Below are positions 43,896-52,873 of a stretch of DNA of 64,000 nt, piece by piece. How positions within the stretch are numbered: the stretch's first letter is position 1; each line of letters opens with the position of its first letter. The position numbers and the translations under genes were made by a program. Below the pieces are notes generated by a model that saw only the letters and a program-made list of their open reading frames with translations, was not told where the DNA came from and made no database searches. The stretch is from Nilaparvata lugens (lineage: Eukaryota; Arthropoda; Insecta; Hemiptera; Delphacidae), in NCBI RefSeq assembly GCF_014356525.2, contig NW_024090266.1, positions 1-64,000 of the forward strand, given 5' to 3'.

Positions 43896-46800
43896 ATGGA
43901 GACATTAATTGTTTCTGCATATCCTGCAGATCTGCGTCATCGGTTCAGAATCAAGGAGGCGGTGAAGAAGCCAGCGAAGGAGGAGGAGAAGACACCAACG
44001 GAGGTGGAGAAGTCATCGAAGGAGGAGACGCGAGGAGAAGCAACATATGCCTACACAGACGAAGTATCAGATTTTGTAAAAAAATGTCAAGTTAAGGTCT
44101 TTTATTCCCCTGATTTTAGATTTACCAGGAGGAAGCACTATTTTACTTCATTCTACAAACGTTTAAATAAAAAAGCAGAAGATAATCGGCTTGAACTTGA
44201 AAGAAGTCGTACTGAAGCAACCAATGGAAGCTTTGTCACTCTCGAAGACAAACTGAAGGTATTGGAGGATATGATGCTCACAGTTACTGCCGAGGAACTC
44301 AAGGTGGTTGAATCAAAGATGGAGAGAGAGAAGGAAGTGAAGGTTGGTGAGGAGGTGAATGAGGGAGAGAGTAGAGTTAAATCCACCATTTTGGATAAAG
44401 ATGGATTTAGTGGTACAAAGAACTGCTCTGATGGAAAAGGAAAGAATTCTTTGATGTGGAAGCGATTGAAAGAACTACTTGAAGAGAACAATGCTCCAAA
44501 AACGTGGGCTGATATCAAAATCACCAGCCAAAAACATCCCATAGATCCTAGCTGTTATGGAAAAGAAGTGATTCGGAAGATTATCCATAAAAAGAAGCCT
44601 AAAAGGCGTCTGAAGGTTCCATTCACACGTGGTAGCAGACTTCCACAACGTTTGTCTCGAGAATTGTATGAGCAGATCTCTTCATCGGAGTCATCCCAGA
44701 ACGTGGGAATTAAGAAACATGCATCCCAGAACGATGAAAAGTCATCCCAGAACGTGGGCATTGAGAAACAGCCATCCCAGAACGATGAAAAGTCATCCCA
44801 GAACGTGGGCATGATATTGAACATTGGCCGGCAAAGACCCCTCTACCATGAGCAGTTTGAATATTTGCAAAGTTTTGAGAACGCCAACTTCATCAGTGCG
44901 GACTGGGCGAAACTGGCCGCTTCCGCCGTGCAGCCCTCACCAACCTCCTGCAAGGTGTCCCGTTTACTAATCCCAGTGCTATGTGACAAGCTGGTCAAAC
45001 TGATCGAGTGTCAAGATGAGTTGAAAAAGTTCGACAAGAATGTGGAGTATGGAATGGAGAGGCTTGACATGGATGGTGAGGAAGAGGAGGAAGAGAGGAA
45101 GGAAGAGGAGGAGGAGGAGGCCACAAAGCGTAGTAGAATAGACCCCGCCAAAGAGTACAAGACTGACTTGATCAGGCAGGTGGAAGCAAGTGTAGAACAC
45201 GAGCTGTCCAATCCACCTATCAGAGATTGCTTTGTGAAACTAGTCAACGCTAAATTAGACCAACTTCAAAAACCGAGTCCAATTGTAAATGATTCAGATG
45301 AAACCTCTGAAAACCCGACTCCAATTGTAAATAATTCTGATGAAACCTACATAGAAGAAATTTGTAGTTTACCTAAGTTTAATCTAAAGGTTCCAGAACA
45401 TGTGACACGACCACCTCTTTATAAAATTGGAAGCACCAATGATGTGGGTCCTTCAAAATGCAAGAAGAGGAAAATTGAGGAGAGTGAAATGGTTAATTCC
45501 AGCCCATTGTCAAGCATTGTTAGAACCGAAGATTTGAACGGTTTGAAACTGGGATCACTTTCGAGTAACTCAGATTTGCCAGCAGTGCAACAGAAACACG
45601 TTTTGTTGAACAATAACTCATCTCATAACTCCAAAGTCGTACCTGACGCTCAGAAGCGCATTAAAACATTGAAACCTGTACTTACCCCAAGAAACATTGA
45701 TCAGCAACCAACAATACCCTCCCCTGACAAAGACGGATCTCCTAAACGTATTAAAACTCTGCAACCAGCGTTACCCTCTCCTGGCCAAGACGGATCTCCA
45801 AAACGTATTAAAACTCTGCAACCAGCGTTACCCTCTCCTGGCCAAGACGGATCTCCAAAACGTATTAAAACTCTGCAACCAGCGTTACCCTCTCTTGGCA
45901 AAGACGGATCTCCAAAACGTATTAAAACTCTGCTACCGGTACTAACCCCAAGAAACGTTGATCAGCAACCAGCAATACCCTCCCCTGACAAACATGACAA
46001 AGATGGAATTCTGCTACCTGTACTCAGCACCGTTAATGTATGTTCTAATTTAGCCATACCTGAAGCTGCTCCGGTTGCTAAACGTTTGAAAAGCATGGAG
46101 CCTGAACCCAAGCTGGCTATAAAAATTCATAGTGTGGTTTCACTCAGTGGCGGCACAATAAATCCATTCGAGAACAACTCTCCACAAAAAACAAATGGGC
46201 TGGTTGTACCGACTGAAGTTCGGTTCAAGGAAATTGCGGGCGACTTTGAAAAGACAACTTACAATAACAAAGATGTTGTGAGTCGCTCGCAGTATGAGTT
46301 TGGCATTCACATTCTGAAAAGGGACAGTTTCAGTGAAATGGTGTATATACCGTATGCGTATGACATGAAGCACAACGAGGATGGGTATTTCGGCATGTAT
46401 TTTCATCGTGGCACACCCGACACTGTGATGGTGGGACCGTTTCAAACGAACGAAGACCCCCAGATATTCGTACACCGGGGTCGCAATCCAGTGTGTGTCA
46501 CACTGGCCAACAAATGGTGTGAGGACAAAGATTTCCTTGACACGTTTTGGAACTGCCACAACAAAGTCCTTTTGAAACATATCGTGAAATATGCCTATGC
46601 AAATCGTGCCTATGTCTACAAGACACGGAAGCCACAACCTAAATTTATAAACATCATCAGGAGATCGCTGAATGTTTCCAATCATCAGACCTTGAATTCT
46701 ACAAGAAACTTGTGTGCCGAACCAGCTCCACCGGTTGAACTAGAAAGTACAGAGTCAAAGAAAGTTGATGTCGATCCAGTTGAAGATGGTGAAAACAATC

Positions 46801-47102
46801 GAGTCAGATCTTTGAAACCAGCTCCACCGGTTGAACTAGAAAGTACGGAGTCAAAGAAAGTTGATGTCGATCCAGTTGAAGATGGTGAAAACAATCGAGT
46901 CAGATCTTTGAAACCAGCTCCACCGGTTGAACTAGAAAGTACGGAGTCAAAGAAAGTTGATGTCGATCCAGTTGAAGATGGTGAAAACAATCGAGTCAGA
47001 TCTTTGAAACCAGCTCCACCGGTTGAACTAGAAAGTACGGAGTCAAAGAAGTTGATGTCGATCCAGTTGAAGATGGTGAAAACAATCGAGTCAGATCTTT
47101 GA
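43896..47102 (+). CDS. Large repeat-rich protein, segment 1 (unknown family)
   Basis: Opens at ATG 43896, just after a plausible 3' splice site (gtatcattttag at 43891), so an upstream untranslated exon is possible. About 1,050 codons are in frame. Visible parts: Lys/Glu-rich start; basic KKKPKRRLKVP (about residues 233-243); three SSQNVGI repeats (near 265-305); a region with FEYLQSFENANFISADWAKL (near 325-345); an acidic Glu run (near 394-410); KCKKRKIEE; four 19-residue SPKRIKTLQPALPSPGQDG repeats; a non-repetitive, aromatic- and Cys/Trp-containing block (about 775-930, for example QYEFGIHILKRDSF and ANKWCEDKDFLDTFWNC) that could be a folded domain; then the 32-residue array. The basic motifs suggest a nuclear or nucleic-acid role (inference). 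The frame is lost in repeat unit 4 near 47046; the last 16 or so residues after that are out of frame. Confidence 0.75.
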   Translation: METLIVSAYPADLRHRFRIKEAVKKPAKEEEKTPTEVEKSSKEETRGEATYAYTDEVSDFVKKCQVKVFYSPDFRFTRRKHYFTSFYKRLNKKAEDNRLELERSRTEATNGSFVTLEDKLKVLEDMMLTVTAEELKVVESKMEREKEVKVGEEVNEGESRVKSTILDKDGFSGTKNCSDGKGKNSLMWKRLKELLEENNAPKTWADIKITSQKHPIDPSCYGKEVIRKIIHKKKPKRRLKVPFTRGSRLPQRLSRELYEQISSSESSQNVGIKKHASQNDEKSSQNVGIEKQPSQNDEKSSQNVGMILNIGRQRPLYHEQFEYLQSFENANFISADWAKLAASAVQPSPTSCKVSRLLIPVLCDKLVKLIECQDELKKFDKNVEYGMERLDMDGEEEEEERKEEEEEEATKRSRIDPAKEYKTDLIRQVEASVEHELSNPPIRDCFVKLVNAKLDQLQKPSPIVNDSDETSENPTPIVNNSDETYIEEICSLPKFNLKVPEHVTRPPLYKIGSTNDVGPSKCKKRKIEESEMVNSSPLSSIVRTEDLNGLKLGSLSSNSDLPAVQQKHVLLNNNSSHNSKVVPDAQKRIKTLKPVLTPRNIDQQPTIPSPDKDGSPKRIKTLQPALPSPGQDGSPKRIKTLQPALPSPGQDGSPKRIKTLQPALPSLGKDGSPKRIKTLLPVLTPRNVDQQPAIPSPDKHDKDGILLPVLSTVNVCSNLAIPEAAPVAKRLKSMEPEPKLAIKIHSVVSLSGGTINPFENNSPQKTNGLVVPTEVRFKEIAGDFEKTTYNNKDVVSRSQYEFGIHILKRDSFSEMVYIPYAYDMKHNEDGYFGMYFHRGTPDTVMVGPFQTNEDPQIFVHRGRNPVCVTLANKWCEDKDFLDTFWNCHNKVLLKHIVKYAYANRAYVYKTRKPQPKFINIIRRSLNVSNHQTLNSTRNLCAEPAPPVELESTESKKVDVDPVEDGENNRVRSLKPAPPVELESTESKKVDVDPVEDGENNRVRSLKPAPPVELESTESKKVDVDPVEDGENNRVRSLKPAPPVELESTESKKLMSIQLKMVKTIESDL
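44693..44812 (+). repeat. Intragenic SSQNVGI repeat, three copies
   Basis: tcatcccagaacgtgggcat-type blocks at about 44693, 44741 and 44795, two of them separated by cccagaacgatgaaaagtca. In frame within segment 1. Confidence 0.85.
45735..45962 (+). repeat. Intragenic 57-bp repeat, four copies
   Basis: ggatctccaaaacgtattaa-type starts at 45735, 45792, 45849 and 45906, encoding SPKRIKTLQPALPSPGQDG with small changes. Flanked by two related LTPRN(I/V)DQQP blocks, so the array probably expanded inside a larger duplicated unit. Confidence 0.95.
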
Positions 47103-47392
47103 AACCAGCTCCACCAGTTGAACTAGAAAGTACGGAGTCAAAGAAAGTTGATGTCGATCCAGTTGAAGATGGTGAAAACAATCGAGTCAGATCTTTGAAA
47201 CCAGCTCCACCGGTTGAACTAGAAAGTACGGAGTCAAAGAAAGTTGATGTCGATCCAGTTGAAGATGGTGAAAACATTCGAGTCAGATCTTTGAAACCAG
47301 CTCCACCGGTTGAACTAGAAAGTACGGAGTCAAAGAAAGTTGATGTCGATCCAGTTGAAGATGGTGAAAACAATCGAGTCAGATCTTTGAAA
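46722..47392 (+). repeat. Intragenic 96-bp repeat, seven copies with a 1-bp deletion
   Basis: Units start at 46722, 46818, 46914, 47010, 47105, 47201 and 47297, encoding PAPPVELESTESKKVDVDPV and DGENNRVRSLK. Six units are 96 bp. The fourth is 95 bp, because tcaaagaaagttg is tcaaagaagttg there (about 47043-47054), which shifts the frame. Units are almost identical otherwise. Confidence 0.97.
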
Positions 47393-48583
47393 AAAGCAGA
47401 AGCTGTAGGTAAGTCTGAACATGAACCAACGGAACCCGAAGCTGGTGAAAACACTCGAGTTAGATCTTTGAAAAAGGCAGAAGCTGAAAACCCGGAAACT
47501 GGTGACCAACTTGTGAACGACAATGGATGTGAGCCTGAAGCTGGAACACCGAACAAGGATGGAGAATGTACTACAGATAAAGTTAAAGAGGCAAAGAGAG
47601 AGTCTAAATCAGTAACCCCGATTTCTGAGCAGCCCACACTATCTGACCATCTAATAGAGAAAGAGAGACAGTTCTTTGAGTTTGCTAGGAAGCTGAACAC
47701 TTTGGCGCTAAATAGTGTGAAGCTTTCCGTCAAAAATAACGAAATGAACCAATTAGTCAAAGATAATGTGAAGCTTTCCTTCAAGAATAACGAAATGAAC
47801 CAGTCAGTCAAAGATAATGTGGAGCTCACCTCTGTTGCTAAAAAGAAAAAGAAGACAGTGACTTTTGCAGATGAATTGTTGCTAGTCATGCCTGAGTCTC
47901 CTAAGAAAGTTGATGCTGATACTGAACTTGTAAAACAAAATTCCCTACCTGTACGCAAAGATGTCAAAATCGTTGGATTTGATAAAGGGAATCCAGAAGT
48001 TATTGAGAAAAATAATGCTGCAGAAATTGATAGTCACTTGATAAAACAAAATGCATTATCTGTATGCAAAGATTTAGAAATTGTGAGAAAAGTTGATGAT
48101 GGAACTAAAATTGAGAACAAGAATTTGGTGGAAGCAGGAGTAAAGGACTTGGATATAATCATTAGAAAATTCGATGCAAAAGGAAACGTTGTTTCAGAAG
48201 TCGAGAAGAAGGGTAATGCTGCTGAAATTGATAGTCGCTTTGTGAGTAATAATGCTTTATCTGTACGCAAAGATTCAGAAATCAAAAAACATTTTAACAA
48301 AATAGAAATTAAAAATAAGAATGCAGTGGAAGCAGGAGGAAGAGACTTTGATATAATCATTAGAAATGTGGATGAGAAAGGAAAAGTTGTTTCAGAAGTC
48401 GAGAAGAAAAGTAATGCTGCTGAAATTGATAGTTGCTTGGTAAGGAAAAATGCTATATCTGTACGCAAAGATTTAGAAATAGTTAGAAAAGGTGATAACA
48501 TAACAGAAATTAATAATAAGAATGCAGTGGAAGAAGGAAGTGACCTAGTCATTTGGGTATTGACGATAAAGGAAATCTTGTGA
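47105..48583 (+). CDS. Large repeat-rich protein, segment 2
   Basis: Continues segment 1 after the 1-bp deletion; the frame is open from 47099 but has no genuine start codon, as expected for an internal piece. Contains the last three 32-residue units, two RVRSLKKAEA blocks, a 17-residue duplicated KNNEMNQxVKDNV motif (about 47735-47820), KKKKKTVTFADELL, and about three 66-residue units built on AAEIDS, NALSVRKDLEIV, KNAVEAG and DIIIR(K/N) (48017-48560). The third of these units breaks near 48545, after EEGSDLVI, where the reading frame moves by one base into segment 3. Lys/Glu/Val-rich and probably largely unstructured. Confidence 0.7.
   Translation, partial: PAPPVELESTESKKVDVDPVEDGENNRVRSLKPAPPVELESTESKKVDVDPVEDGENIRVRSLKPAPPVELESTESKKVDVDPVEDGENNRVRSLKKAEAVGKSEHEPTEPEAGENTRVRSLKKAEAENPETGDQLVNDNGCEPEAGTPNKDGECTTDKVKEAKRESKSVTPISEQPTLSDHLIEKERQFFEFARKLNTLALNSVKLSVKNNEMNQLVKDNVKLSFKNNEMNQSVKDNVELTSVAKKKKKTVTFADELLLVMPESPKKVDADTELVKQNSLPVRKDVKIVGFDKGNPEVIEKNNAAEIDSHLIKQNALSVCKDLEIVRKVDDGTKIENKNLVEAGVKDLDIIIRKFDAKGNVVSEVEKKGNAAEIDSRFVSNNALSVRKDSEIKKHFNKIEIKNKNAVEAGGRDFDIIIRNVDEKGKVVSEVEKKSNAAEIDSCLVRKNAISVRKDLEIVRKGDNITEINNKNAVEEGSDLVIWVLTIKEIL
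48017..48560 (+). repeat. Intragenic repeat of about 200 bp, nearly three copies
   Basis: gctgcagaaattgatag-type starts at 48017, 48218 and 48416, each followed by a (c/a)gtacgcaaagat(t)-like block and gtggaagcaggag. Copies are more diverged than in the 96-bp array. The last copy is cut by the second frame break. Confidence 0.85.
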
Positions 48584-49749
48584 AGAAAAATGCTCTCTTG
48601 CAAAAAAATAAAGTTGACCACACTTCTAACAATAGAAAGGATACGAATCCAATTGAGCCAAAGGTTATCGAAACAATTGACCTGTGCGAGAGTGAACCAA
48701 CTGTTCCAAATGTCACGTTGACAGAAACTCGTGCTGAGCCCACTGAACGTGACATGAGTAAAAAGAGTGCAAAAGTTGCAAAAAGTATTGAAAAGCAACC
48801 TAAAGTGGAAAGAAAAATTTACCCTACGATTGGCTTCCGAAAGATAGAGCCAAAACCCACTACTCTCTTTTTCGACAAAGGTACGTCAAAAATGTTTTTC
48901 CGAGTCGATAACGCTAAAAGCATACTCAATCTCGAAAAACTTCAGACACCGAATTCCACCAAACAAACTGAAGCAGTTCAAGTGCATAACCCTGTAATCA
49001 CAACACGAACTCAAGCTAAAAAACCAGCAACAAATCAAATTCAAGCAACAAAAGTCATTGAAACAACCACGTCGACCAACCAAGTTCAAGTCCTACCAAC
49101 TACAAGTTCGAGTGCTGCATCTAAATCCACTATAAAAATGCAAGCTAAAAATCTAGCAACAAATGAAATTCAAGCAACAAAAGTCATTGAAGCAACCAAG
49201 TCGACCAACCAAGTTCAAGTCCTACAAACTACAAGTTCGAGTGCAGCATCTAAATTCACTATACAATTTCAAACCAGAAATCCAGCAACAAATAAAATTC
49301 AAGCAACAAAAGTCATTGAAACTACTAATTCGACAAACAAAGATCAATGCCTACCAAAAGTCATTCAAATACCCAGATTTCTAATTCCAAACGCAGCAAA
49401 TGGTTCCCCCATCCAAATTCAAGCCCTACCAAAAGTCATTCAAATACCTAGAATTTTAAACCCAAACGCAGCAACCAAACAAAGTTTCGGTCCACAATAT
49501 TTGCAATTGTCTCCGTTAACAGATGGTCAAGAGAAACAGCATCTGATACCGTATGATGATGATGATACGATGCAGTCGGCTGGTGAGAAATCTGTCGGAG
49601 GACTAACGAAGCAGAACCCTTCAGACAAACCAATGCCTCACGTGGTACAAATTGATGGCAAAAAGTTTCTACAAACACTGCCCAGTACTTCATCACTGTC
49701 TGCCACAGAAATACAGAGTATGTTGAGTAAGGAAATAATAAAGTCCTGA
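48553..49749 (+). CDS. Large repeat-rich protein, segment 3
   Basis: Open frame continuing segment 2 after a one-base shift; the first codon is not ATG and the upstream match (DDKGNLV against the earlier DAKGNVV and DEKGKVV) shows that it belongs to the same repeat protein. Contains VERKIYPTIGFRKIEPKPTT, a 43-residue Gln/Thr/Ser-rich repeat (QATKVIETT, STNQVQVLPTTSSSAASK; 129-bp period from 49012), and two 25-residue PKVIQIPR(F/I)L blocks (49351 and 49426). Ends at TGA 49749. The downstream segment 4 frame overlaps it from 49731, so a single-base change in ggaaataataaagtcc would join them. Confidence 0.7.
   Translation: MGIDDKGNLVKKNALLQKNKVDHTSNNRKDTNPIEPKVIETIDLCESEPTVPNVTLTETRAEPTERDMSKKSAKVAKSIEKQPKVERKIYPTIGFRKIEPKPTTLFFDKGTSKMFFRVDNAKSILNLEKLQTPNSTKQTEAVQVHNPVITTRTQAKKPATNQIQATKVIETTTSTNQVQVLPTTSSSAASKSTIKMQAKNLATNEIQATKVIEATKSTNQVQVLQTTSSSAASKFTIQFQTRNPATNKIQATKVIETTNSTNKDQCLPKVIQIPRFLIPNAANGSPIQIQALPKVIQIPRILNPNAATKQSFGPQYLQLSPLTDGQEKQHLIPYDDDDTMQSAGEKSVGGLTKQNPSDKPMPHVVQIDGKKFLQTLPSTSSLSATEIQSMLSKEIIKS
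49012..49350 (+). repeat. Intragenic 129-bp repeat, about 2.6 copies
   Basis: caagctaaaa(a)-type starts at 49012, 49141 and 49270, exactly 129 bp apart, in frame. Confidence 0.92.
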
Positions 49750-49754
49750 TAACG

Positions 49755-50741
49755 ATGGGGAAGACTGACAAGTTGGTGTCTTTGCAAAATAATCAAAGTG
49801 TGGTGAGGTTGACTAAAACACTTGGACTGCAGGCAACTCAATCGCCTACAAACAGCATTCAACCTCCATCATCTTCTCTTAATTTACCAAGTGATGTGTC
49901 CAAGTTAACAACGACTGTAACACTGAAGGAAGCTCCATCAATATCAATCTCGAATCTTGCTGAAAAGTCAGTGAGTCAACCAACTTCTGTACAGAAAGTG
50001 ACACCACCGGAAAAAGTTTCACCATTCAAAGTAGTTGTTGTCTCAAATCATGCAGAAAAAACGTCAGAATCAACCAAAAGCCATGAAAAATCACCGAAAG
50101 TGTCTAAAGGCAACCAAACTAACTTACCGAAAGTAACGATTAAAACAATTCCGAAAAAAGTTTCAGTCACTGATTATGCTGAAAATACGTCAGATATACA
50201 AAGCCTTGAAAAACAACCGGTATTGCCTAAAGGCAACCAAACCAAGGTACCGAAAGTATCGACTGAGACTCTGAAAGAAGTTTCACCACTGAAAGCATCC
50301 ATCATGAATCATCATGAAAATACGTCACATCCAACAAATACTCCGAAAGAAGTTTCTACACATGAAGCATTCATCATGAATCATCATGAAAATACGCCAG
50401 ATCCAACAAATACTCCAAAAGAAGTTTCACCACTGGAAACATCCATCATGAATCATCATGAAAATACGTCACATCCAACAAATACTCCGAAAGAAGTTTC
50501 TACACTTGAAGCATCCATCATGAATCATCATGAAAATACGCCAGATCCAACAAATACTCCGAAAGAAGTTCCACCACTGGAAGCATCCATCACGACTCAT
50601 CCTGAAAATACGACAGAACCAATAAAAAGTCCCGAGGAAACTACACAGCAAGAGAAGACCGAATTTGAAGTGATTGAAGCTTTAAAGAACAATCCGGAGT
50701 ATATGTTATCTTTCGGGTTATCTTTTAGTAATGATTGGTAA
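49755..50741 (+). CDS. Large repeat-rich protein, segment 4 (C-terminus)
   Basis: 328 codons from ATG 49755 to TAA 50741. It may be the C-terminal part of the same protein, since the frame is open back to 49731 (reading NNKVLITMGKTDKLVSLQ), or a separate short gene using that ATG. Ser/Thr/Pro/Lys-rich. Contains two KGNQT(N/K)(L/V)PKV(T/S) blocks and five 24-residue repeats with EASIMNHHENT (50269-50628). Ends EVIEALKNNPEYMLSFGLSF, which could form a short helix. No known domain. Confidence 0.7.
   Translation: MGKTDKLVSLQNNQSVVRLTKTLGLQATQSPTNSIQPPSSSLNLPSDVSKLTTTVTLKEAPSISISNLAEKSVSQPTSVQKVTPPEKVSPFKVVVVSNHAEKTSESTKSHEKSPKVSKGNQTNLPKVTIKTIPKKVSVTDYAENTSDIQSLEKQPVLPKGNQTKVPKVSTETLKEVSPLKASIMNHHENTSHPTNTPKEVSTHEAFIMNHHENTPDPTNTPKEVSPLETSIMNHHENTSHPTNTPKEVSTLEASIMNHHENTPDPTNTPKEVPPLEASITTHPENTTEPIKSPEETTQQEKTEFEVIEALKNNPEYMLSFGLSFSNDW
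50269..50628 (+). repeat. Intragenic 72-bp repeat, five copies in a 144-bp higher order
   Basis: Units start at 50269, 50341, 50413, 50485 and 50557. Unit types alternate (NTSHPTN, NTPDPTN, NTSHPTN, NTPDPTN), so the array grew by duplication of a two-unit block. Confidence 0.95.
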
Positions 50742-51004
50742 TCATTTATCTCTATATCAATTGTTGATATTATTGATAAGAATTGATTATTATGGAAATC
50801 TTGTAAAAACTTGAATAATATATGTGTACTGACAGTAATTCTAAAGCTGGATTCAATCAGATTTAAATCTGAATCCAATCAGCTGGATTCAATGTCGAAT
50901 GTTTTAATTCAAGCTTGGATATAAATATCAATTGTTGATATTATTAATAAGAATTGATAATTGATTATTATGGAAATCTTGTAAAAACTTGAATATAATA
51001 TGTG
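50742..51004. other. 3' flank of the repeat gene with a short duplication
   Basis: atatcaattgttgatattat...tggaaatcttgtaaaaactt occurs at about 50755-50825 and 50925-51000. No clear AATAAA before the palindrome; the nearest (tcaataaaatcaag near 51080) lies inside the left arm. Confidence 0.5.
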
Positions 51005-51697
51005 TAGGAGATTTGTTGTAAAGATGTCTAATTATGACTTGAAGAACAAGATTTCCACACTAATAAATTGTCAATTTTTATCAATAAAATCAAGAAACAA
51101 CAGTTGATATAATCAGATAATTACAGTAGATACAGTAAGTAGATAAATTCTGCTTTTACCTGGATTTCCCACAATATCAGTACCAGTTGTAATGTGACCG
51201 ATTATTTGACATGCATTTTCACAGTCCAAAAGTACCCATTGGTTAAAAATTAAAAGTGTCGAAGACGGTGAAAATTCATGACAAGTAAAATTGGACTGAA
51301 AAATGTAGGCTATGCCTCTTGGCAGACGGTTACGAGGACGGGACCTGGTACTATCTACAGCAGATAGCCGGCCCAGCTGCCAAGAGGCATAGCCTACATT
51401 TTTCAGTCCAATTTTACTTGTCATGAATTTTCACCGTCTTCGACACTTTTAATTTTTAACCAATGGGTACTTTTGGACTGTGAAAATGCATGTCAAATAA
51501 TCGGTCACATTACAACTGGTACTGATATTGTGGGAAATCCAGGTAAAAGCAGAATTTATCTACTTACTGTATCTACTGTAATTATCTGATTATATCAACT
51601 GTTGTTTCTTGATTTTATTGATAAAAATTGACAATTTATTAGTGTGGAAATCTTGTTCTTCAAGTCATAATTAGACATCTTTACAACAAATCTCCTA
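51005..51697. repeat. Giant palindrome: 321-bp arms, 51-bp loop
   Basis: Arms 51005-51325 and 51377-51697. Positions paired at the outer end (51005 with 51697) and the inner end (51311 with 51391) have the same sum, so the arms differ by no net indel and appear almost identical by eye. The loop (51326-51376) is GC-rich (acggttacgaggacgggacc). The minus-strand open frame at 51113-51424 merely runs through the palindrome. It could be a foldback transposon, a hairpin-RNA source, or an assembly or read artefact. Confidence 0.93.
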
Positions 51698-52434
51698 AAA
51701 TCAGATGGAGTAATACAGTGTTTTTGTAATAGTAAGTAGTTTCTAGGTTACTAATCAGTATTAATTTTATATTCTATTAGCATATTGGTTGGCCAGTTGA
51801 GGTTATAGAAAACCTTCAAAGTCAACATACGCTCATTTTGTACTATATATATATATTCACAACTTCTAATCTAAATCATGTCGCTCTAGTTAACTTGCAG
51901 TTAGAGTTTGTACAAGCTTTTTATTTTGGTGGGTTTCTTAAGAAGAATTTAAGTTTTCAACTGTTCTGTTGAAAATAATGATTTATTATTCTGTTGATGA
52001 GAATCGCAAGGCTATGAGCTTCATTTTATGGTTTAGTGTGTTATTTTTAAGGATTTATCAAGATGAATTTTATAGTTTTTCAATGTGATTATGATATATA
52101 CATCTGTTGGTGTTAATTACAAAGTTATGAGGTTCATTTTATACTTTTAAAGATATTTTCATCCACTAAAGATACTGTACATGTTAATTTACTACTATTG
52201 TTCATTACTAATTATGATTATAGTCCTAGGCTATAGTTCACAATTTTGTTAATAATTATTATCTTTGAAGTGTTTTGATTTCTTCAATGAGCATAATTAT
52301 GTTATGTTGTTTAATGTTCCTTGTTCTATAATAATCACGGTAGCCTAACATGTTATTGACCTTGGTCAATTCATACCAAGTATTTTGTATTTTACTCGAC
52401 TGATTTGTTTAATATAATTTAGAGAAACCACTGT
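51698..52434. other. No gene recognised
   Basis: AT-rich DNA with a tatatatatat run near 51845. Nothing supported. Confidence 0.4.
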
Positions 52435-52765
52435 TAAGCCAGTTTCACACACATCGATTTTTGGACGTAAGATTTTTTGTCGTCTATGAATTCTATCAGA
52501 TAGAGCGGAACTTGACGTTTAATCTTCCGACGTTTAATCTGGAAGAAAGGCAAAATATCGTACGTCCAAAAATCGATGTGTGTAACTAGCCTTAGCCCTG
52601 CACACACACATCGATCTTTGTTCGTACGATATTTTGCCGTCTTTATGAATTCTATCTATGATTAAACGGAACTTGACAAACATCATCTGTTTAATCTAAT
52701 AGAATTTATAAGGACGGCAAAAAAAAACAAAAAACTCGATGTGTATGTAGCTAGCCTTACAGTAA
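52435..52765. mobile_element. Two adjacent related hairpin elements
   Basis: The first (about 52435-52594) pairs cacacacatcgatttttgga with tccaaaaatcgatgtgtgta. The second (about 52597-52765) pairs cacacacatcgatctttg and cgatattttgccgtc with gacggcaaaaaa and ctcgatgtgtatg. Inner parts (aattctatcagatagagcgg, ggaacttgac) resemble family A MITEs, so the ends were exchanged on a shared core. Confidence 0.7.
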
Positions 52766-52873
52766 TTACTTTGAATATAGCTTATTCATTTTTGAAATGG
52801 ATTTGTCATCTTTTTATTTTTTATGCTAAGAGTTTAATTTGAAATTATATTTGATTATTTTCTTCATCACCAT

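Noticed and set aside
46140..48798. Long minus-strand frames opposite the repeat gene (181, 101, 323 and 254 codons)
   Set aside because: They mirror the plus-strand repeats, encode low-complexity Ser/Thr/Phe peptides and lack any domain; codon pattern and continuity favour the plus strand.
51113..51424. 103-codon minus-strand frame
   Set aside because: It runs through both arms and the loop of the giant palindrome, so its openness is tied to the self-complementary structure; no domain seen.
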